A stretch of 64,000 nucleotides of DNA from an uncultured Planctomycetales bacterium. GTDB lineage: Bacteria; Planctomycetota; Planctomycetia; Pirellulales; Thermoguttaceae. Under the pieces are notes generated by a model. It was not told the origin of the DNA and ran no database searches. It was given only the letters and a program-made list of their open reading frames with translations. The stretch spans positions 4,162-68,161 of the forward strand of contig CALARR010000227.1 of NCBI GenBank assembly GCA_937889015.1, read 5' to 3'. Position numbers and translations under genes: made by a program. The first letter of the stretch is position 1. Every line of letters starts with the position of its first letter. Shown in pieces: positions 25,004 to 34,181 of the stretch.

Positions 25004-27406
25004 TCAAAAGCGCAACGATCCGGCGCGGCGGCCCCAGGGCAGCAGGCTGGCCACAGCGCTGACGGCGATCTGTACCAGGAAGCAGGCTGGCATGGCCCAC
25101 AGGAAGCTGATCCCCTTGGTGCCGGTCAGTTCCTCCCAGTAGCTGATACCCACGACGACGGTCACGCCGAAGGCGGCGCCGATCAGGGTGCCGGGGCCGG
25201 TGGCCCAGGGGACGAACATGGCCATGAAGAACAGGCCGAAGAGGGGGGTGGCCAGGGCGTTGACCACCTTGTAGGCGATTTCCAGCAGATTGCCCTGGAC
25301 CTCACCTACGTAGGAGCTGAGGAAGACCACGATCGCGCCGATGACCACGGAGAGGTATTTTTCCATCCGGGCGCCAGTGGGGTCGTCGGCCGCTGACTTG
25401 CGAAAGCCGAAACGATCGATGAAGTCGGCGGTAACCACGGCGCAGGACGAGTTGATGCCGGCCGAGAGACTGGACATGGCCGCGGCCAGCAACCCGGCCA
25501 CGACGAGGCCGCTGAATCCGGGTGGCAGGCCGACGACAATGAACCGGGTGAAGAGTTGATCGGCGTTATCGAAGATTGTCTGGCCGTCGGCCATTTGCTG
25601 CGGGGCGTGGCGGAAGTAGGCCAAGAGGGCCAGGCCCAGGGCGGCGAGCAGAAAGAGCACCAAGGTGTTGGCGATGAGGGCCATGTTGAGCACGCCCCGT
25701 GCGGCCGGCGCATCACGCGTGGCCAGGTAGCGCTGGATGGCCATCTGGTCTGATCCGGCAGTGGAGATGTACCAGGTGAAGGTGGCCACGATTGCGCCCA
25801 GGAAGGTGATCCGCACGTTGGGATCGTAGAAGGTGGGCTCGGTCCAATGTGCGGCCCACTCGTGTGGCCACCAGGCGCCGACTCCGCCCAAGTAGACGCT
25901 CACAGCAATGATGCTCACGACTGCGCCGGCAAAGAGAATCAAGGCCTGGAGCACGTCGGTGATGACCACGGCCTTGAGTCCGCCCATGGCCGTATAGACC
26001 AGCGTGACGATTCCCAGCAGGCAGCATACGTGGGGCGTCCAGGAATGATCCAGGCCGATCAGCGGCAGAAGCACCGACCCCACCGTGGCGTAGATGATCA
26101 CGGCCATCCACAGCAGGCGGACCATCAAGAATAGCGCCGAGCCCAGCATGCGAACCGCCAATCCCAGGCGGACTTCGAGGATTTCGTAGGCGCTGGTGAT
26201 CCTCAAACTCATGATGTAGGGGATCATGAAGTAGCCGGCCACGAGGGCCACCAGGGGATAGGCCAGGACGATGGCCGCGATCATGGGGCCGTACTTGATC
26301 ATCTCGCCGGGCCAGCCGAGATAGGAAATCGTGCTGAACAACGTGGCAAACAAGGACAGGCCGACCGTCAGCGGCTTCATCTTTCGCCCGCCCAGCAGGT
26401 AGTCCTCCTTGGTCTTATTCTTGCGCCAGTAGTACCAGCCGATGGCCAACATGCCGATGGCATAAGCGACGATCACAGTCCAGTCCAGCAGGCCCAAGTA
26501 ATGCGGGTCGCGGCGGTCGATACGGAGCAGGACCCAGGCGGCTGCGGCGCGCACGTCCGGATCGGACTCGGCCAACAGGCTTTGCAGCAGCGGCAGGTCG
26601 TCGGGTTGGGCGATGCGGCCCAAGGCGTCCAGGGCCCGGAGCCGCTGGGCCAGCTCTCCGGAACGCGCGTATTGAATCAGCGGCTGTCTCCAGGTGGTTT
26701 GCTGGTCCGAGGGGGTGTGAACGGCGGCGGCCGCGACCAAGGTGGCGCGGACGGGGGAATCGGCCGACTCGGCCTCGATGGCCGCCAGCAACGCGGCGCG
26801 CGCCGGCGCGCTGATCGCACGCAGTTTCAGGAAGACATAGGCGGCCGCGCCGCGAGTCTTGGCATCGGACGAACGGAGCAGGTCGGCCAGGGCTTGCTCG
26901 GCCCCCGGCTCGCCTGAATGGACCAGCACCCAGCGCGCGTAGACGGCCATCGATCCGCTCGGTGCGGCGGCCTCTTTTTGCACCAGGGCCAATTCCTCAC
27001 CGGGCTGGGCCCGATAGCCCAGCTTGGCCAACGATTCCACGGCGTGCAGCCGGTCGCTGGCGGCAGGATCGAGAAACACGGCCCGGATCTTGGCGACCCA
27101 CTGGGCTGACTGGCGCTGTTCGATGTTGGCCTTGGCCAGGACGCGCCAAATGCCAATGCGGTATTGGGGCTCGTTGCCGTATTGCGCCAGCTCGGCCTGG
27201 AAGACCTGATTGACACGATCCGGGTAGTCCAGCCCCAGGAGGAATTCGGCGGCATGCACCTTGATCCAACGCGGCTCACGATCCAGCACTTGGCGCAGCA
27301 CCTCCAGGCATCGCTCGCGGTTCGGAGCAGGCGCGGGCTCGGCCGCTGCTGCGCACAAGCAAGTTCCGACTGCGAACAGCGAAAGCAGCGCGGAGAAGAA
27401 TCGCAT
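25004..27406 (-). CDS. HEAT-repeat domain fused to sodium:solute symporter
   Basis: This is an 800-residue protein. Residues 1-22 are a signal peptide. Residues ~30-300 are HEAT-like helical repeats (for example AKTRGAAAYVFLKLR and DPDVRAAAAWVLLRI). From ~305 the sodium:solute symporter fold begins (LDWTVIVAYAIGMLAIGWYYW), followed by about 13 membrane segments with GGRKMKPLTVGLSLFAT and STAGSDQMAIQRYLATRD, a sodium-site region typical of the SSS family. AGGAG is seven bases before the ATG. The fusion is continuous, with no frameshift. The repeat domain should face the periplasm and may capture or gate substrate, or dock a hydrolase; that is inference. Neighbouring sialidase genes suggest an acidic sugar as substrate. 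Confidence 0.85.
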   Translation of the reverse strand: MRFFSALLSLFAVGTCLCAAAAEPAPAPNRERCLEVLRQVLDREPRWIKVHAAEFLLGLDYPDRVNQVFQAELAQYGNEPQYRIGIWRVLAKANIEQRQSAQWVAKIRAVFLDPAASDRLHAVESLAKLGYRAQPGEELALVQKEAAAPSGSMAVYARWVLVHSGEPGAEQALADLLRSSDAKTRGAAAYVFLKLRAISAPARAALLAAIEAESADSPVRATLVAAAAVHTPSDQQTTWRQPLIQYARSGELAQRLRALDALGRIAQPDDLPLLQSLLAESDPDVRAAAAWVLLRIDRRDPHYLGLLDWTVIVAYAIGMLAIGWYYWRKNKTKEDYLLGGRKMKPLTVGLSLFATLFSTISYLGWPGEMIKYGPMIAAIVLAYPLVALVAGYFMIPYIMSLRITSAYEILEVRLGLAVRMLGSALFLMVRLLWMAVIIYATVGSVLLPLIGLDHSWTPHVCCLLGIVTLVYTAMGGLKAVVITDVLQALILFAGAVVSIIAVSVYLGGVGAWWPHEWAAHWTEPTFYDPNVRITFLGAIVATFTWYISTAGSDQMAIQRYLATRDAPAARGVLNMALIANTLVLFLLAALGLALLAYFRHAPQQMADGQTIFDNADQLFTRFIVVGLPPGFSGLVVAGLLAAAMSSLSAGINSSCAVVTADFIDRFGFRKSAADDPTGARMEKYLSVVIGAIVVFLSSYVGEVQGNLLEIAYKVVNALATPLFGLFFMAMFVPWATGPGTLIGAAFGVTVVVGISYWEELTGTKGISFLWAMPACFLVQIAVSAVASLLPWGRRAGSLRF

Positions 27407-27480
27407 GACCGGCTCCTGGAGATTACGGTGCGCCCGGAGAGTCGTTTCGTCGACGCAGTCATTCTGACCGCCGGGAGGCC

Positions 27481-28602
27481 CTAGAGGAAGGGGGGCACGT
27501 CGATGCTGGGGATGTGGAACCAGCCGGTGAGGCGGCCGAACAGGCAGGCCAGGCCGTACGTGAGCATCGAGCAGCGAGGCAGTCCGCCCCAAACCCAGGC
27601 CCAGGGCATGACCAGCCAGATCAGGAACATCCAGGATAGGAGCCGATTGTCGAGCGTGGCGAGCCAAGGGCCGTGCAACAGCCAACAAATGGCGATCAGC
27701 GGAAAGGTGACGATCGCCAGGACGCGCGTCTGGTCGTCGGAGACGGGCAGGAGGACCAGCAGCAGGGCGAACAGGACTGCCAGGAAGGGCCAGGCCTCGC
27801 GACCTCGTTCGGCGTACTTGATTGCGGCCAGCCAGCCCACGCCCAGCACCGACCAGAGGCAGAAGTGGATGTGCAGGAAGAAATGCCGCAGGACGCTGGC
27901 CAGATGATCCGAGAGCCAGTCCAGGCGACCGGAACTGAGTTGTACTTGCCAGCAGGCAAAGAGGCCTGCCAGCAGCAGCTTGCCGGCCACGACTCCGATC
28001 AACAGCAGCAGGGCCCAGGCGGGGCGGTAGTCGCAGGCCGTGCGCGAACGCCGCGACAGGACCAACATGGCCAGCGCGCCGCCGGCGGCGAAGAAGGCTT
28101 GCTCGAAGTGCTCCATACCCAGGGCCATACCCAGGGCCAAGGGGGCCCAACGGCTGCGTGGAAAGGCGACCGCCGCGGCCATGAGGAACAGGGTGATCGA
28201 GTCGGTTCCGACCCAGTAGTAGGCCGTGCCGGAGACGGGCAGGATCAAGAACAGGATCCACGACACGCGCGCTTCGCGCTCGGGCAGGCGTCGGAAGATC
28301 GTCCAGGCCACCAGGGCCGTGAAAGCGAACGAGAAGAGCAGGTGAAAGCAAAACAGGGGCCACAGTCCGTGGATTCCCAGCACCCAGGCCAGGAACGGGC
28401 CCAGCCAGTTCCAGAAGAGATGGCTGCAGCCGTACTCCAAGGTGTTTTCGAAGGGATTCTCGGCCACTTCACGCAACTGGATCAGATTCGGCAGGTACCA
28501 GATGCCGGACTTGAAAACGGTGAGCAGAAAGCCGATGCTCAGCAGCCGGCGAACGGAAGACCGGAAGAGAAATCCTTCCAAGTGGTCCACAACCTGCAAC
28601 AT
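27481..28602 (-). CDS. polytopic membrane protein of unknown function
   Basis: This 373-residue protein has about nine or ten hydrophobic segments. I do not recognise the family with certainty. The pattern of an early arginine-bearing segment, long hydrophobic stretches and small acidic loops (WVGTDSITLFLM, SDDQTRVLAIVTFPL) resembles EpsG-like or mannosyltransferase-type GT-C proteins. The ATG at 28602 follows GGAGG about nine bases away. It sits between the symporter fusion and the sialidase on the same strand, with gaps of 74 and 43 bases, so the three may form one operon. Confidence 0.6.
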   Translation of the reverse strand: MLQVVDHLEGFLFRSSVRRLLSIGFLLTVFKSGIWYLPNLIQLREVAENPFENTLEYGCSHLFWNWLGPFLAWVLGIHGLWPLFCFHLLFSFAFTALVAWTIFRRLPEREARVSWILFLILPVSGTAYYWVGTDSITLFLMAAAVAFPRSRWAPLALGMALGMEHFEQAFFAAGGALAMLVLSRRSRTACDYRPAWALLLLIGVVAGKLLLAGLFACWQVQLSSGRLDWLSDHLASVLRHFFLHIHFCLWSVLGVGWLAAIKYAERGREAWPFLAVLFALLLVLLPVSDDQTRVLAIVTFPLIAICWLLHGPWLATLDNRLLSWMFLIWLVMPWAWVWGGLPRCSMLTYGLACLFGRLTGWFHIPSIDVPPFL

Positions 28603-28645
28603 CCGTGCATCCTCCAGGCATTGGCAGCGGAAGCGAAGACAGGCT

Positions 28646-31336
28646 TTACCGGTCCGAGCCATCGGTCAGCCAGCGGGCCGACACGCGCGCCAACGAGATC
28701 TTTTCGTAAGGGTCTTTCAAGCCGCGCTCGTAAAGGCACAGCAGGGTCCCGTCGTCCAGCACGGCCAGCGAGGAGTAGGCCGCCGGACCGGGCCAGAGCA
28801 CTTTACCTACGGGCCACGTCTGGCCTTCGTCGTTACTGAGACGCAGCGTCATTTCTCTGCGCGCGTTGGACTCGGAGGGGTTGGAGAAAGCAATGTACTG
28901 CTTGTCGCCAGCCGGTGCGTAACGGCGAATGCTGGCCTGACAGATGGGTTCGATCAGCGCGGAGTCGTGCCCGACGGGGGACCAGGTCAGGCCGCCATCG
29001 GTGCTGCGGCTGACCGCTCGCGTGCGCTGCGTGCGGTCGTAGTTGCGCATGTTGAGCAACAGCGAGCCATCGGCCAGTTCCACCACCTCGCACTCGTTGC
29101 AGGCAGGGCCGGCAGACCCGCCGAGCTTCCAGGTGGCGCCGTGGTCGTCGCTGTAGATCACGTGCGAGCAGTACTGCTTGCTATCGCCATCGATATGGTC
29201 GCAGGGAATCATCAGCCGGCCGGTGCGAAGTTGGATCCCCGAACCGGGGCCAGTGGCGTACCAGGTCCATTCGGGCCGTTTGACCGCCTGGGTGATCTCG
29301 ACCGGTTTGGCCCAGGTGCGGCCATCGTCGGTGCTCTGGGTGAGCCACACGGTGCGCGTACCTTGACTGGTGCGCGCGATGATCTCCCGTTCGCGGTCGG
29401 TGCCCAGGTTGTGGGTCAACAGCAGCCAGATCGTACCGGTGCTGCGGTCGACCACGGGGCAGGGATTGCCGCAGGTGTTGCCGGCATCGTCCCACACAAC
29501 TTCTTGGGCGGAGAAGGTGCGGCCACCGTCGGTGCTGCGTTTGAGCAACAAGTCGATATCGCCCGAGTCGCCGCGCCCCAGTTTTCGTCCTTCACAGAAG
29601 GCCAACACGGTTCCCTTGAGGCTCGTGATGACCGAAGGGATGCGGTAGGTATGGTAGCCGTCCTGGCCGGCGGTGTAGACGTCGACCTGCTGCGGCAAGC
29701 GTGCGGCCTCGGCATCGAGTTCCGAGAGCTTGAATCGCACGCTGACCACCGAGTTCTTCTCGCCCGGCTCCAGGACGGCGTAGGTCGTGGCCACCACGGT
29801 GCCGTCAGGCAAGACCTCGACGCCGGGATAGCCCAGATCGCCTTTCTTCGGGCTGCGCAGCAATCGCGCGCGATACTGGCCTTGCCGCAGATGCACGATG
29901 TCGTCGTAGGTGCCGACCCAGGCCACGAAATCGCCCTTGGTGGGACTGAGAAGGGTCGTGTCGCGGAAGCAGATCACCAGCCGGCCGTCGGGCGTGTAGC
30001 GGCCCATGTGCCGGTCGCCGGTCAAGCTGGCGGGCAATTCCGCGGGGTCGGACCAGGTGCGGCCTTCGTCATTGCTGGTGATCAGCAAGGAGTTGAAACG
30101 GCGAGCGTTTTCCCGCGCCAGGGCCGCCAGTTGCTTGCCGTCTGGCGAGCGGACCACGAAGGGCTCGCAAGGACTTGCGCCCGGATAGGCCGCGATCTGG
30201 CGCTGGTCGCTCCAGGTCAGGCCGCCGTCGGAGGAGATGGCCTGCCAGAGCGTCAACGGGGCCCGATCCTTGTTTTGCGGTCCGCGATGGTACATGGCCA
30301 GCAACCGGTTGCCGGAAATGGGCACAATCGTGATCGGCGCCACGATGCAGGTCAGCCCGTTGGGCTGCATGGGGCTCCAGGTGCGGCCTTCGTCCAGAGA
30401 GACCGACTGCTGCATTGGGCCCGCGCCGGCGAAGACGAACAGGCGCGCGGTGCCCTGCGGATCGACCAGGCGGTGGATGGCGGGGCAATTACGGACCGTG
30501 GACCAGTTTTCCGGCACAGGCAGCAGGTCACTCCAGGTCAAACCGCCGTCGTTGCTCCGTTTCATGGGGCCACATGTCCCGCCGTGATTGTAGGTCCACA
30601 CGGCGAACAGGGTCTTGCCGTCGGGCATCAGCAGGGTAGTGGGATGGCCCTGGTAGACGTCGGCCGTGCCTCGGGCAATGACCACCTGACGTTGCTTCTG
30701 GTGGGAGAGATCGAGGGTGGGAATCGTGTAGGCGTCGGATTGGGTTCGCGCGCACAGCTTGGGCGGTGGTGGGAGATCTTCGAGTTGGCCCGTGGCGGCG
30801 AACTGGGCGATGCGCATCGTGCTGCGCCAGGGGCGGAAGCCGATACGGTCTACGGGCGCGTCGCCAATTTCTCCTTCGAAGACCTGTCGGCCATTGACGG
30901 CGATGGTCAGTCGACGGCCCTGACGTACGGCCTCCAAGCTCACCGGTTTACCTTCCTCCAGAGTGCCTGCAGAAGGTCCCAAGAATGCTGTTTTACTGCC
31001 GAAGAGGGGGCCTTGGACGAACATCTGGCCGTTACCCCCTTCGAAACCGAAATGGCTCTCACCGAGCACGAAGGAAGCGGCGCTGCGCGCTAGATCGCGG
31101 CAGGTGAGTTGGGCCGTGACGCGGAAATCGCCCTGCCTTGGGGTTTTGCCGGCTACCAGGAAGTTGCCCGTGCCGCGACATTCGAGGTAGCCTTGGCCCG
31201 GAGTCCAGTCGGCCCCTTCGACGCGAACATCGCGCGCCTGGCCCGCCTCGATGAACACGGCCTGGGACTCCGCCGCGAGCAGGGGGACGCGTTGGGCAAG
31301 CAGGACCAGCAGTGCGGCGGCAAGTCGGTACGACAT
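28646..31336 (-). CDS. secreted tandem sialidase (two propellers plus lectin-like domain)
   Basis: This 896-residue protein has a signal peptide (to about residue 22). Residues ~25-190 look like a concanavalin-type domain (LTIAVNGRQVFEGEIG). Two six-bladed sialidase-type propellers follow, at ~200-540 and ~549-896. Asp-boxes SxDxGxTW recur: SNDGGLTW, SLDEGRTW, SSDGGLTW and SNDEGRTW in the first propeller; STDGGRTF, STDDGRTW, SDDHGATW, STDGGLTW and SNDEGQTW in the second. Only the second has the catalytic-arginine motif YRIPS, with FCEGR and GDIDLL downstream; the first lacks it. The second is probably the exo-alpha-sialidase and the first may bind or hydrolyse another acidic sugar. Confidence 0.85.
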   Translation of the reverse strand: MSYRLAAALLVLLAQRVPLLAAESQAVFIEAGQARDVRVEGADWTPGQGYLECRGTGNFLVAGKTPRQGDFRVTAQLTCRDLARSAASFVLGESHFGFEGGNGQMFVQGPLFGSKTAFLGPSAGTLEEGKPVSLEAVRQGRRLTIAVNGRQVFEGEIGDAPVDRIGFRPWRSTMRIAQFAATGQLEDLPPPPKLCARTQSDAYTIPTLDLSHQKQRQVVIARGTADVYQGHPTTLLMPDGKTLFAVWTYNHGGTCGPMKRSNDGGLTWSDLLPVPENWSTVRNCPAIHRLVDPQGTARLFVFAGAGPMQQSVSLDEGRTWSPMQPNGLTCIVAPITIVPISGNRLLAMYHRGPQNKDRAPLTLWQAISSDGGLTWSDQRQIAAYPGASPCEPFVVRSPDGKQLAALARENARRFNSLLITSNDEGRTWSDPAELPASLTGDRHMGRYTPDGRLVICFRDTTLLSPTKGDFVAWVGTYDDIVHLRQGQYRARLLRSPKKGDLGYPGVEVLPDGTVVATTYAVLEPGEKNSVVSVRFKLSELDAEAARLPQQVDVYTAGQDGYHTYRIPSVITSLKGTVLAFCEGRKLGRGDSGDIDLLLKRSTDGGRTFSAQEVVWDDAGNTCGNPCPVVDRSTGTIWLLLTHNLGTDREREIIARTSQGTRTVWLTQSTDDGRTWAKPVEITQAVKRPEWTWYATGPGSGIQLRTGRLMIPCDHIDGDSKQYCSHVIYSDDHGATWKLGGSAGPACNECEVVELADGSLLLNMRNYDRTQRTRAVSRSTDGGLTWSPVGHDSALIEPICQASIRRYAPAGDKQYIAFSNPSESNARREMTLRLSNDEGQTWPVGKVLWPGPAAYSSLAVLDDGTLLCLYERGLKDPYEKISLARVSARWLTDGSDR

Positions 31337-31562
31337 GGCACAGTCTCCAAGCGGCGAGGTCTTTTCCAACGATCCCATGTCGCAGCGATTGGCGCGGCGG
31401 AGATCGCCTGGACGCGAGCTGCCACGGATAGGATTTTCCTCAGGATATCCTGCCGGCCGGAGGGGCTCAAGCAGCCACATCCCCCCTTTCCTCCAGCCCT
31501 GGCATCTTGCTGTCGGCCAGCTTATCATGAGGGGACAATTTGGGGAGCCAGGAGAGCCTTGT

Positions 31563-32618
31563 ATGGCTGAGTCCATGACCGATATGGATTGCATCGAGCG
31601 GATCGAAGACACCGCGCATCTGGAAGAGCTGCTGAGTCGGCCGACACCGGAAGTGGTGGAGACCATGCGGCGGATGCAGGGGGACCTGATCGTTCTGGGC
31701 GTGGGCGGCAAGATCGGCCCAAGCCTGGCGCGGATGGCGCGGCGCGCCAGCGATGCGGCCGGTGTGCCGCGGCGGATCTTGGGCGTAGCGCGTTTTTCCT
31801 CGCCCGACTTGCCGCGTCAACTGGAAAGCCAGGGGATCGAGACTCTGCGCTGCGACTTGCTGGAGCGTAGCGAGTTGCAGCGCCTGCCCGACATGCCCAA
31901 CGTGCTGTATCTGGCAGCGATGAAGTTTGGCTCGACGGGCAACGAGGCGTTGACCTGGGCCATGAACAGCTACTTGCCGGGCATGGTCTGCGAGAAGTAT
32001 CGGAGCAGCCGGATCGTTTCCTATTCGACCGGCAACGTGTACGGCATGGTGCCGGTGACCGGTAGCGGCTCGCGAGAAGAGGACTGTCCGCGGCCGGAAG
32101 GCGACTATGCCCAGAGCTGCCTGGGGCGGGAACGGATCTTCACCTATTTCAGCCAGCGGCTGAACATTCCCTGCGCGCTGTTGCGATTGAACTACGCCAC
32201 GGAGATGCGTTACGGGGTGCTGGTGGACGTGGCCTTGCAGATCCTGGCCGGCCAGCCGGTCGACGTGACCATGGGCTACTTCAACGCCATTTGGCAGGGC
32301 GATTCCAATGCCATGACGCTGCGAGCCTTCGACCATGTGGGGGTGCCGGCCGTGCCGATCAACATTGCCGGTCCGGAGAAGCTCCGCGTGCGAGAACTGG
32401 CTGAGCAATTGGGCCAGTGGCTGGAAAAGCCGGTGACGATTGCCGGCCGCGAGGCGACCGACGCTTTGCTCAGTGACGGCCGGCGAGGACACGAATTGCT
32501 GGGGCGGCCGCGCGTGCCGGTGCAACGGCTGGCGCGCTGGATCGCCGACTGGCACCGCCGCGGTGGTGCGACGTTGAACAAGCCCACGCACTTCCAGACC
32601 CGGGACGGGAAGTTCTGA
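31563..32618 (+). CDS. NAD-dependent epimerase/dehydratase family protein
   Basis: This 351-residue extended SDR protein has a nucleotide-binding loop VLGVGGKIGPSLARM near residue 45, then STGNVYG, and an active-site Tyr in GDYAQSCLGRE. The Lys that normally follows four residues later (YxxxK) is absent, with Cys/Leu there instead. AGGAG at 31550-31554 is eight bases before the ATG. The stop overlaps the next start as TGATG, and a second overlap joins the third gene, giving a tight three-gene operon with a VOC protein and a lyase. The substrate is likely a sugar or sugar acid. Confidence 0.75.
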   Translation: MAESMTDMDCIERIEDTAHLEELLSRPTPEVVETMRRMQGDLIVLGVGGKIGPSLARMARRASDAAGVPRRILGVARFSSPDLPRQLESQGIETLRCDLLERSELQRLPDMPNVLYLAAMKFGSTGNEALTWAMNSYLPGMVCEKYRSSRIVSYSTGNVYGMVPVTGSGSREEDCPRPEGDYAQSCLGRERIFTYFSQRLNIPCALLRLNYATEMRYGVLVDVALQILAGQPVDVTMGYFNAIWQGDSNAMTLRAFDHVGVPAVPINIAGPEKLRVRELAEQLGQWLEKPVTIAGREATDALLSDGRRGHELLGRPRVPVQRLARWIADWHRRGGATLNKPTHFQTRDGKF

Positions 32619-32953
32619 TGTCCATGCAGTTCGAACACATCGGCATCGTGACCAACGAGGTCAAGCCGGGCGAGAAATACGTGCCGGCCACGCGCGTCTG
32701 GCGGACCGACTATCTGACCCACCCGTTTCGCGTGGAATGGCTGCGGTTTGAGGCAGAGAGCAGTGTGCCGGAGGCGGTGCGGACGCAACCGCACGTGGCT
32801 TATCGGGTGGAGGACGTCGTGGCCGCGGGTCGGGGGTTGAAGGTGCTGCTGGAGCCCTTTGACGTCGGTCCGCGGATCGTGGCCTTTTATCAGACCGACG
32901 ACGGTGCGGTCGTCGAGTTCGTGCAATACAAGGAGGCGGCGAAGACTTCATGA
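32618..32953 (+). CDS. VOC (glyoxalase-like) family protein
   Basis: This is a 111-residue single-domain protein with the betaalphabetabetabeta pattern of vicinal-oxygen-chelate proteins: FEHIGIVTNE at the N-terminus, a central HVAYRVEDV, and the terminal GAVVEFVQY, in which His8, His62 and Glu103 (approximate) could bind metal. Such proteins isomerise, lyse or open small ketoacids. It is translationally coupled at both ends and probably acts in the same pathway as its two neighbours. Confidence 0.65.
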   Translation: MSMQFEHIGIVTNEVKPGEKYVPATRVWRTDYLTHPFRVEWLRFEAESSVPEAVRTQPHVAYRVEDVVAAGRGLKVLLEPFDVGPRIVAFYQTDDGAVVEFVQYKEAAKTS

Positions 32954-34014
32954 CCATCAACCCCATCATTCAACGCATCTTGCGGCGGGGCGTGGTGATT
33001 CCGGCCAGTCCTTTGGCCCTGACCGCCCAGCGGAAGCTGGACGAGCGGCGGCAGCGCGCCGTATGGCGATACTATTCGGCGGCAGGCGCAGGCGGAGTGG
33101 CGGTGGGCGTGCACACGACGCAGTTCGCCATCCGCGAGCCGAAGATCGGCCTGTTTCGGCCGCTGTTGGCCCTGGCTGCCGAGGAGTTCGACCGCCTGGA
33201 TGCGGCGCGCGTGGAACCCCTGATCCGCGTGAGCGGCGTCTGCGGCCGCACCGAGCAGGCGGTGGGCGAAGCGCTGGCGGCCCATGATTTGGGCTACCAC
33301 GCCGTGCTGCTGAGCCTGGGCGCGATGCGTGACGCCGATGACGACGGCTTGCTGGAGCACTGCCGCAAGGTGGCCGAGGTCATGCCTCTGGTGGGTTTCT
33401 ATCTGCAACCGGCCGTGGGCGGACGGTTGTTGAGCTATCGCTTCTGGCGACGATTCCTGGAAATCGACAATGTGGTCGCCATCAAGGTGGCCCCTTTCAA
33501 CCGCTATCAGACGATCGACGTGATGCGCGCCGCGGCCGAATCGGGCCGTGAGGACGTGGCCCTGTATACGGGCAACGACGACAGCATCGTATTGGACCTG
33601 GTGACCACGTACCGGTTCCCGGTGCGCGGCGAGATGGTTGCGCGGCGGTTCGTGGGCGGATTGCTGGGGCACTGGTCGGTGTGGACCTATCGGGCGGTGC
33701 AGATCTTGCGATCCTGTCACGCTCTATCCGCCGCCGAAGGGCCTTTCTCCGAGGATATCCTGAGCCTGGCCATGGAAGTGACCGATTCGAACGCGGCCCT
33801 GTTCGACGCCGCCAACGGCTTCGCCGGTTGCATTGCCGGCCTGCACGAGATCTTGCGCCGCCAGGGACTGCTGGAGGGCGTGTGGTGCCTGGATCCGCAA
33901 GAGACGTTCGGTCCCGGCCAGTTGCAGGAGATCGAACGCGTGTGCCAGGCCTATCCGCACCTGACCGACGACGACTTCGTGGCCCGGCATCGCGACGAAT
34001 GGCTGGCCGACTGA
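32950..34014 (+). CDS. DHDPS/N-acetylneuraminate lyase family protein (divergent)
   Basis: This 354-residue (beta/alpha)8 protein belongs to the class I lyase/synthase family that cleaves or forms 2-keto acids through a Lys Schiff base. The Lys is in NVVAIKVAPF near residue 178. The Tyr of the usual YNVP motif is kept as FYLQP near 155, but the GTTGE pyruvate motif is replaced by VHTTQ near 56. The protein is longer than the usual ~295. It overlaps the VOC gene by ATGA. A sialic-acid- or uronate-type aldol cleavage fits the neighbouring sialidase and symporter, but the changed pocket means the true substrate cannot be inferred. Confidence 0.75.
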   Translation: MTINPIIQRILRRGVVIPASPLALTAQRKLDERRQRAVWRYYSAAGAGGVAVGVHTTQFAIREPKIGLFRPLLALAAEEFDRLDAARVEPLIRVSGVCGRTEQAVGEALAAHDLGYHAVLLSLGAMRDADDDGLLEHCRKVAEVMPLVGFYLQPAVGGRLLSYRFWRRFLEIDNVVAIKVAPFNRYQTIDVMRAAAESGREDVALYTGNDDSIVLDLVTTYRFPVRGEMVARRFVGGLLGHWSVWTYRAVQILRSCHALSAAEGPFSEDILSLAMEVTDSNAALFDAANGFAGCIAGLHEILRRQGLLEGVWCLDPQETFGPGQLQEIERVCQAYPHLTDDDFVARHRDEWLAD

Positions 34015-34041
34015 AGCGGCCCGCGTGTGACTAGTGACGAG

Positions 34042-34115
34042 CGTCCTTCTGAGCGCAGGGGAGAATCTCCGGCGGTGTTTTGGCTGCCAGGTCCTTCGCT
34101 TCGCTTCAGGATGAC
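34042..34115. repeat. imperfect palindromic intergenic repeat
   Basis: The left arm (34042-34070, TCCTTCTGAGCGCAGGGGAG) and the right arm (34087-34115, read in reverse complement GTCATCCTGAAGCGAAGCG) agree at most positions and flank a 16-base loop. It lies between the lyase operon and the GH50-like gene. It resembles the GTCATCCTGAGCG-type intergenic repeats found in many environmental genomes. It could fold in RNA and end the upstream transcript. Confidence 0.5.
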
Positions 34116-34181
34116 AGGCTCCCTCCTTCCGTTACGATCTTCCCTCCGTTTCGATCTTCTCGATCTTCAAGGATCCCCGCC

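Noticed and set aside
28442..31093. Long reading frame (883 codons) on the + strand opposite the sialidase gene
   Set aside because: The - strand encodes a convincing tandem sialidase with repeated Asp-boxes. The opposite frame has no signal, domain or ribosome site that supports it.
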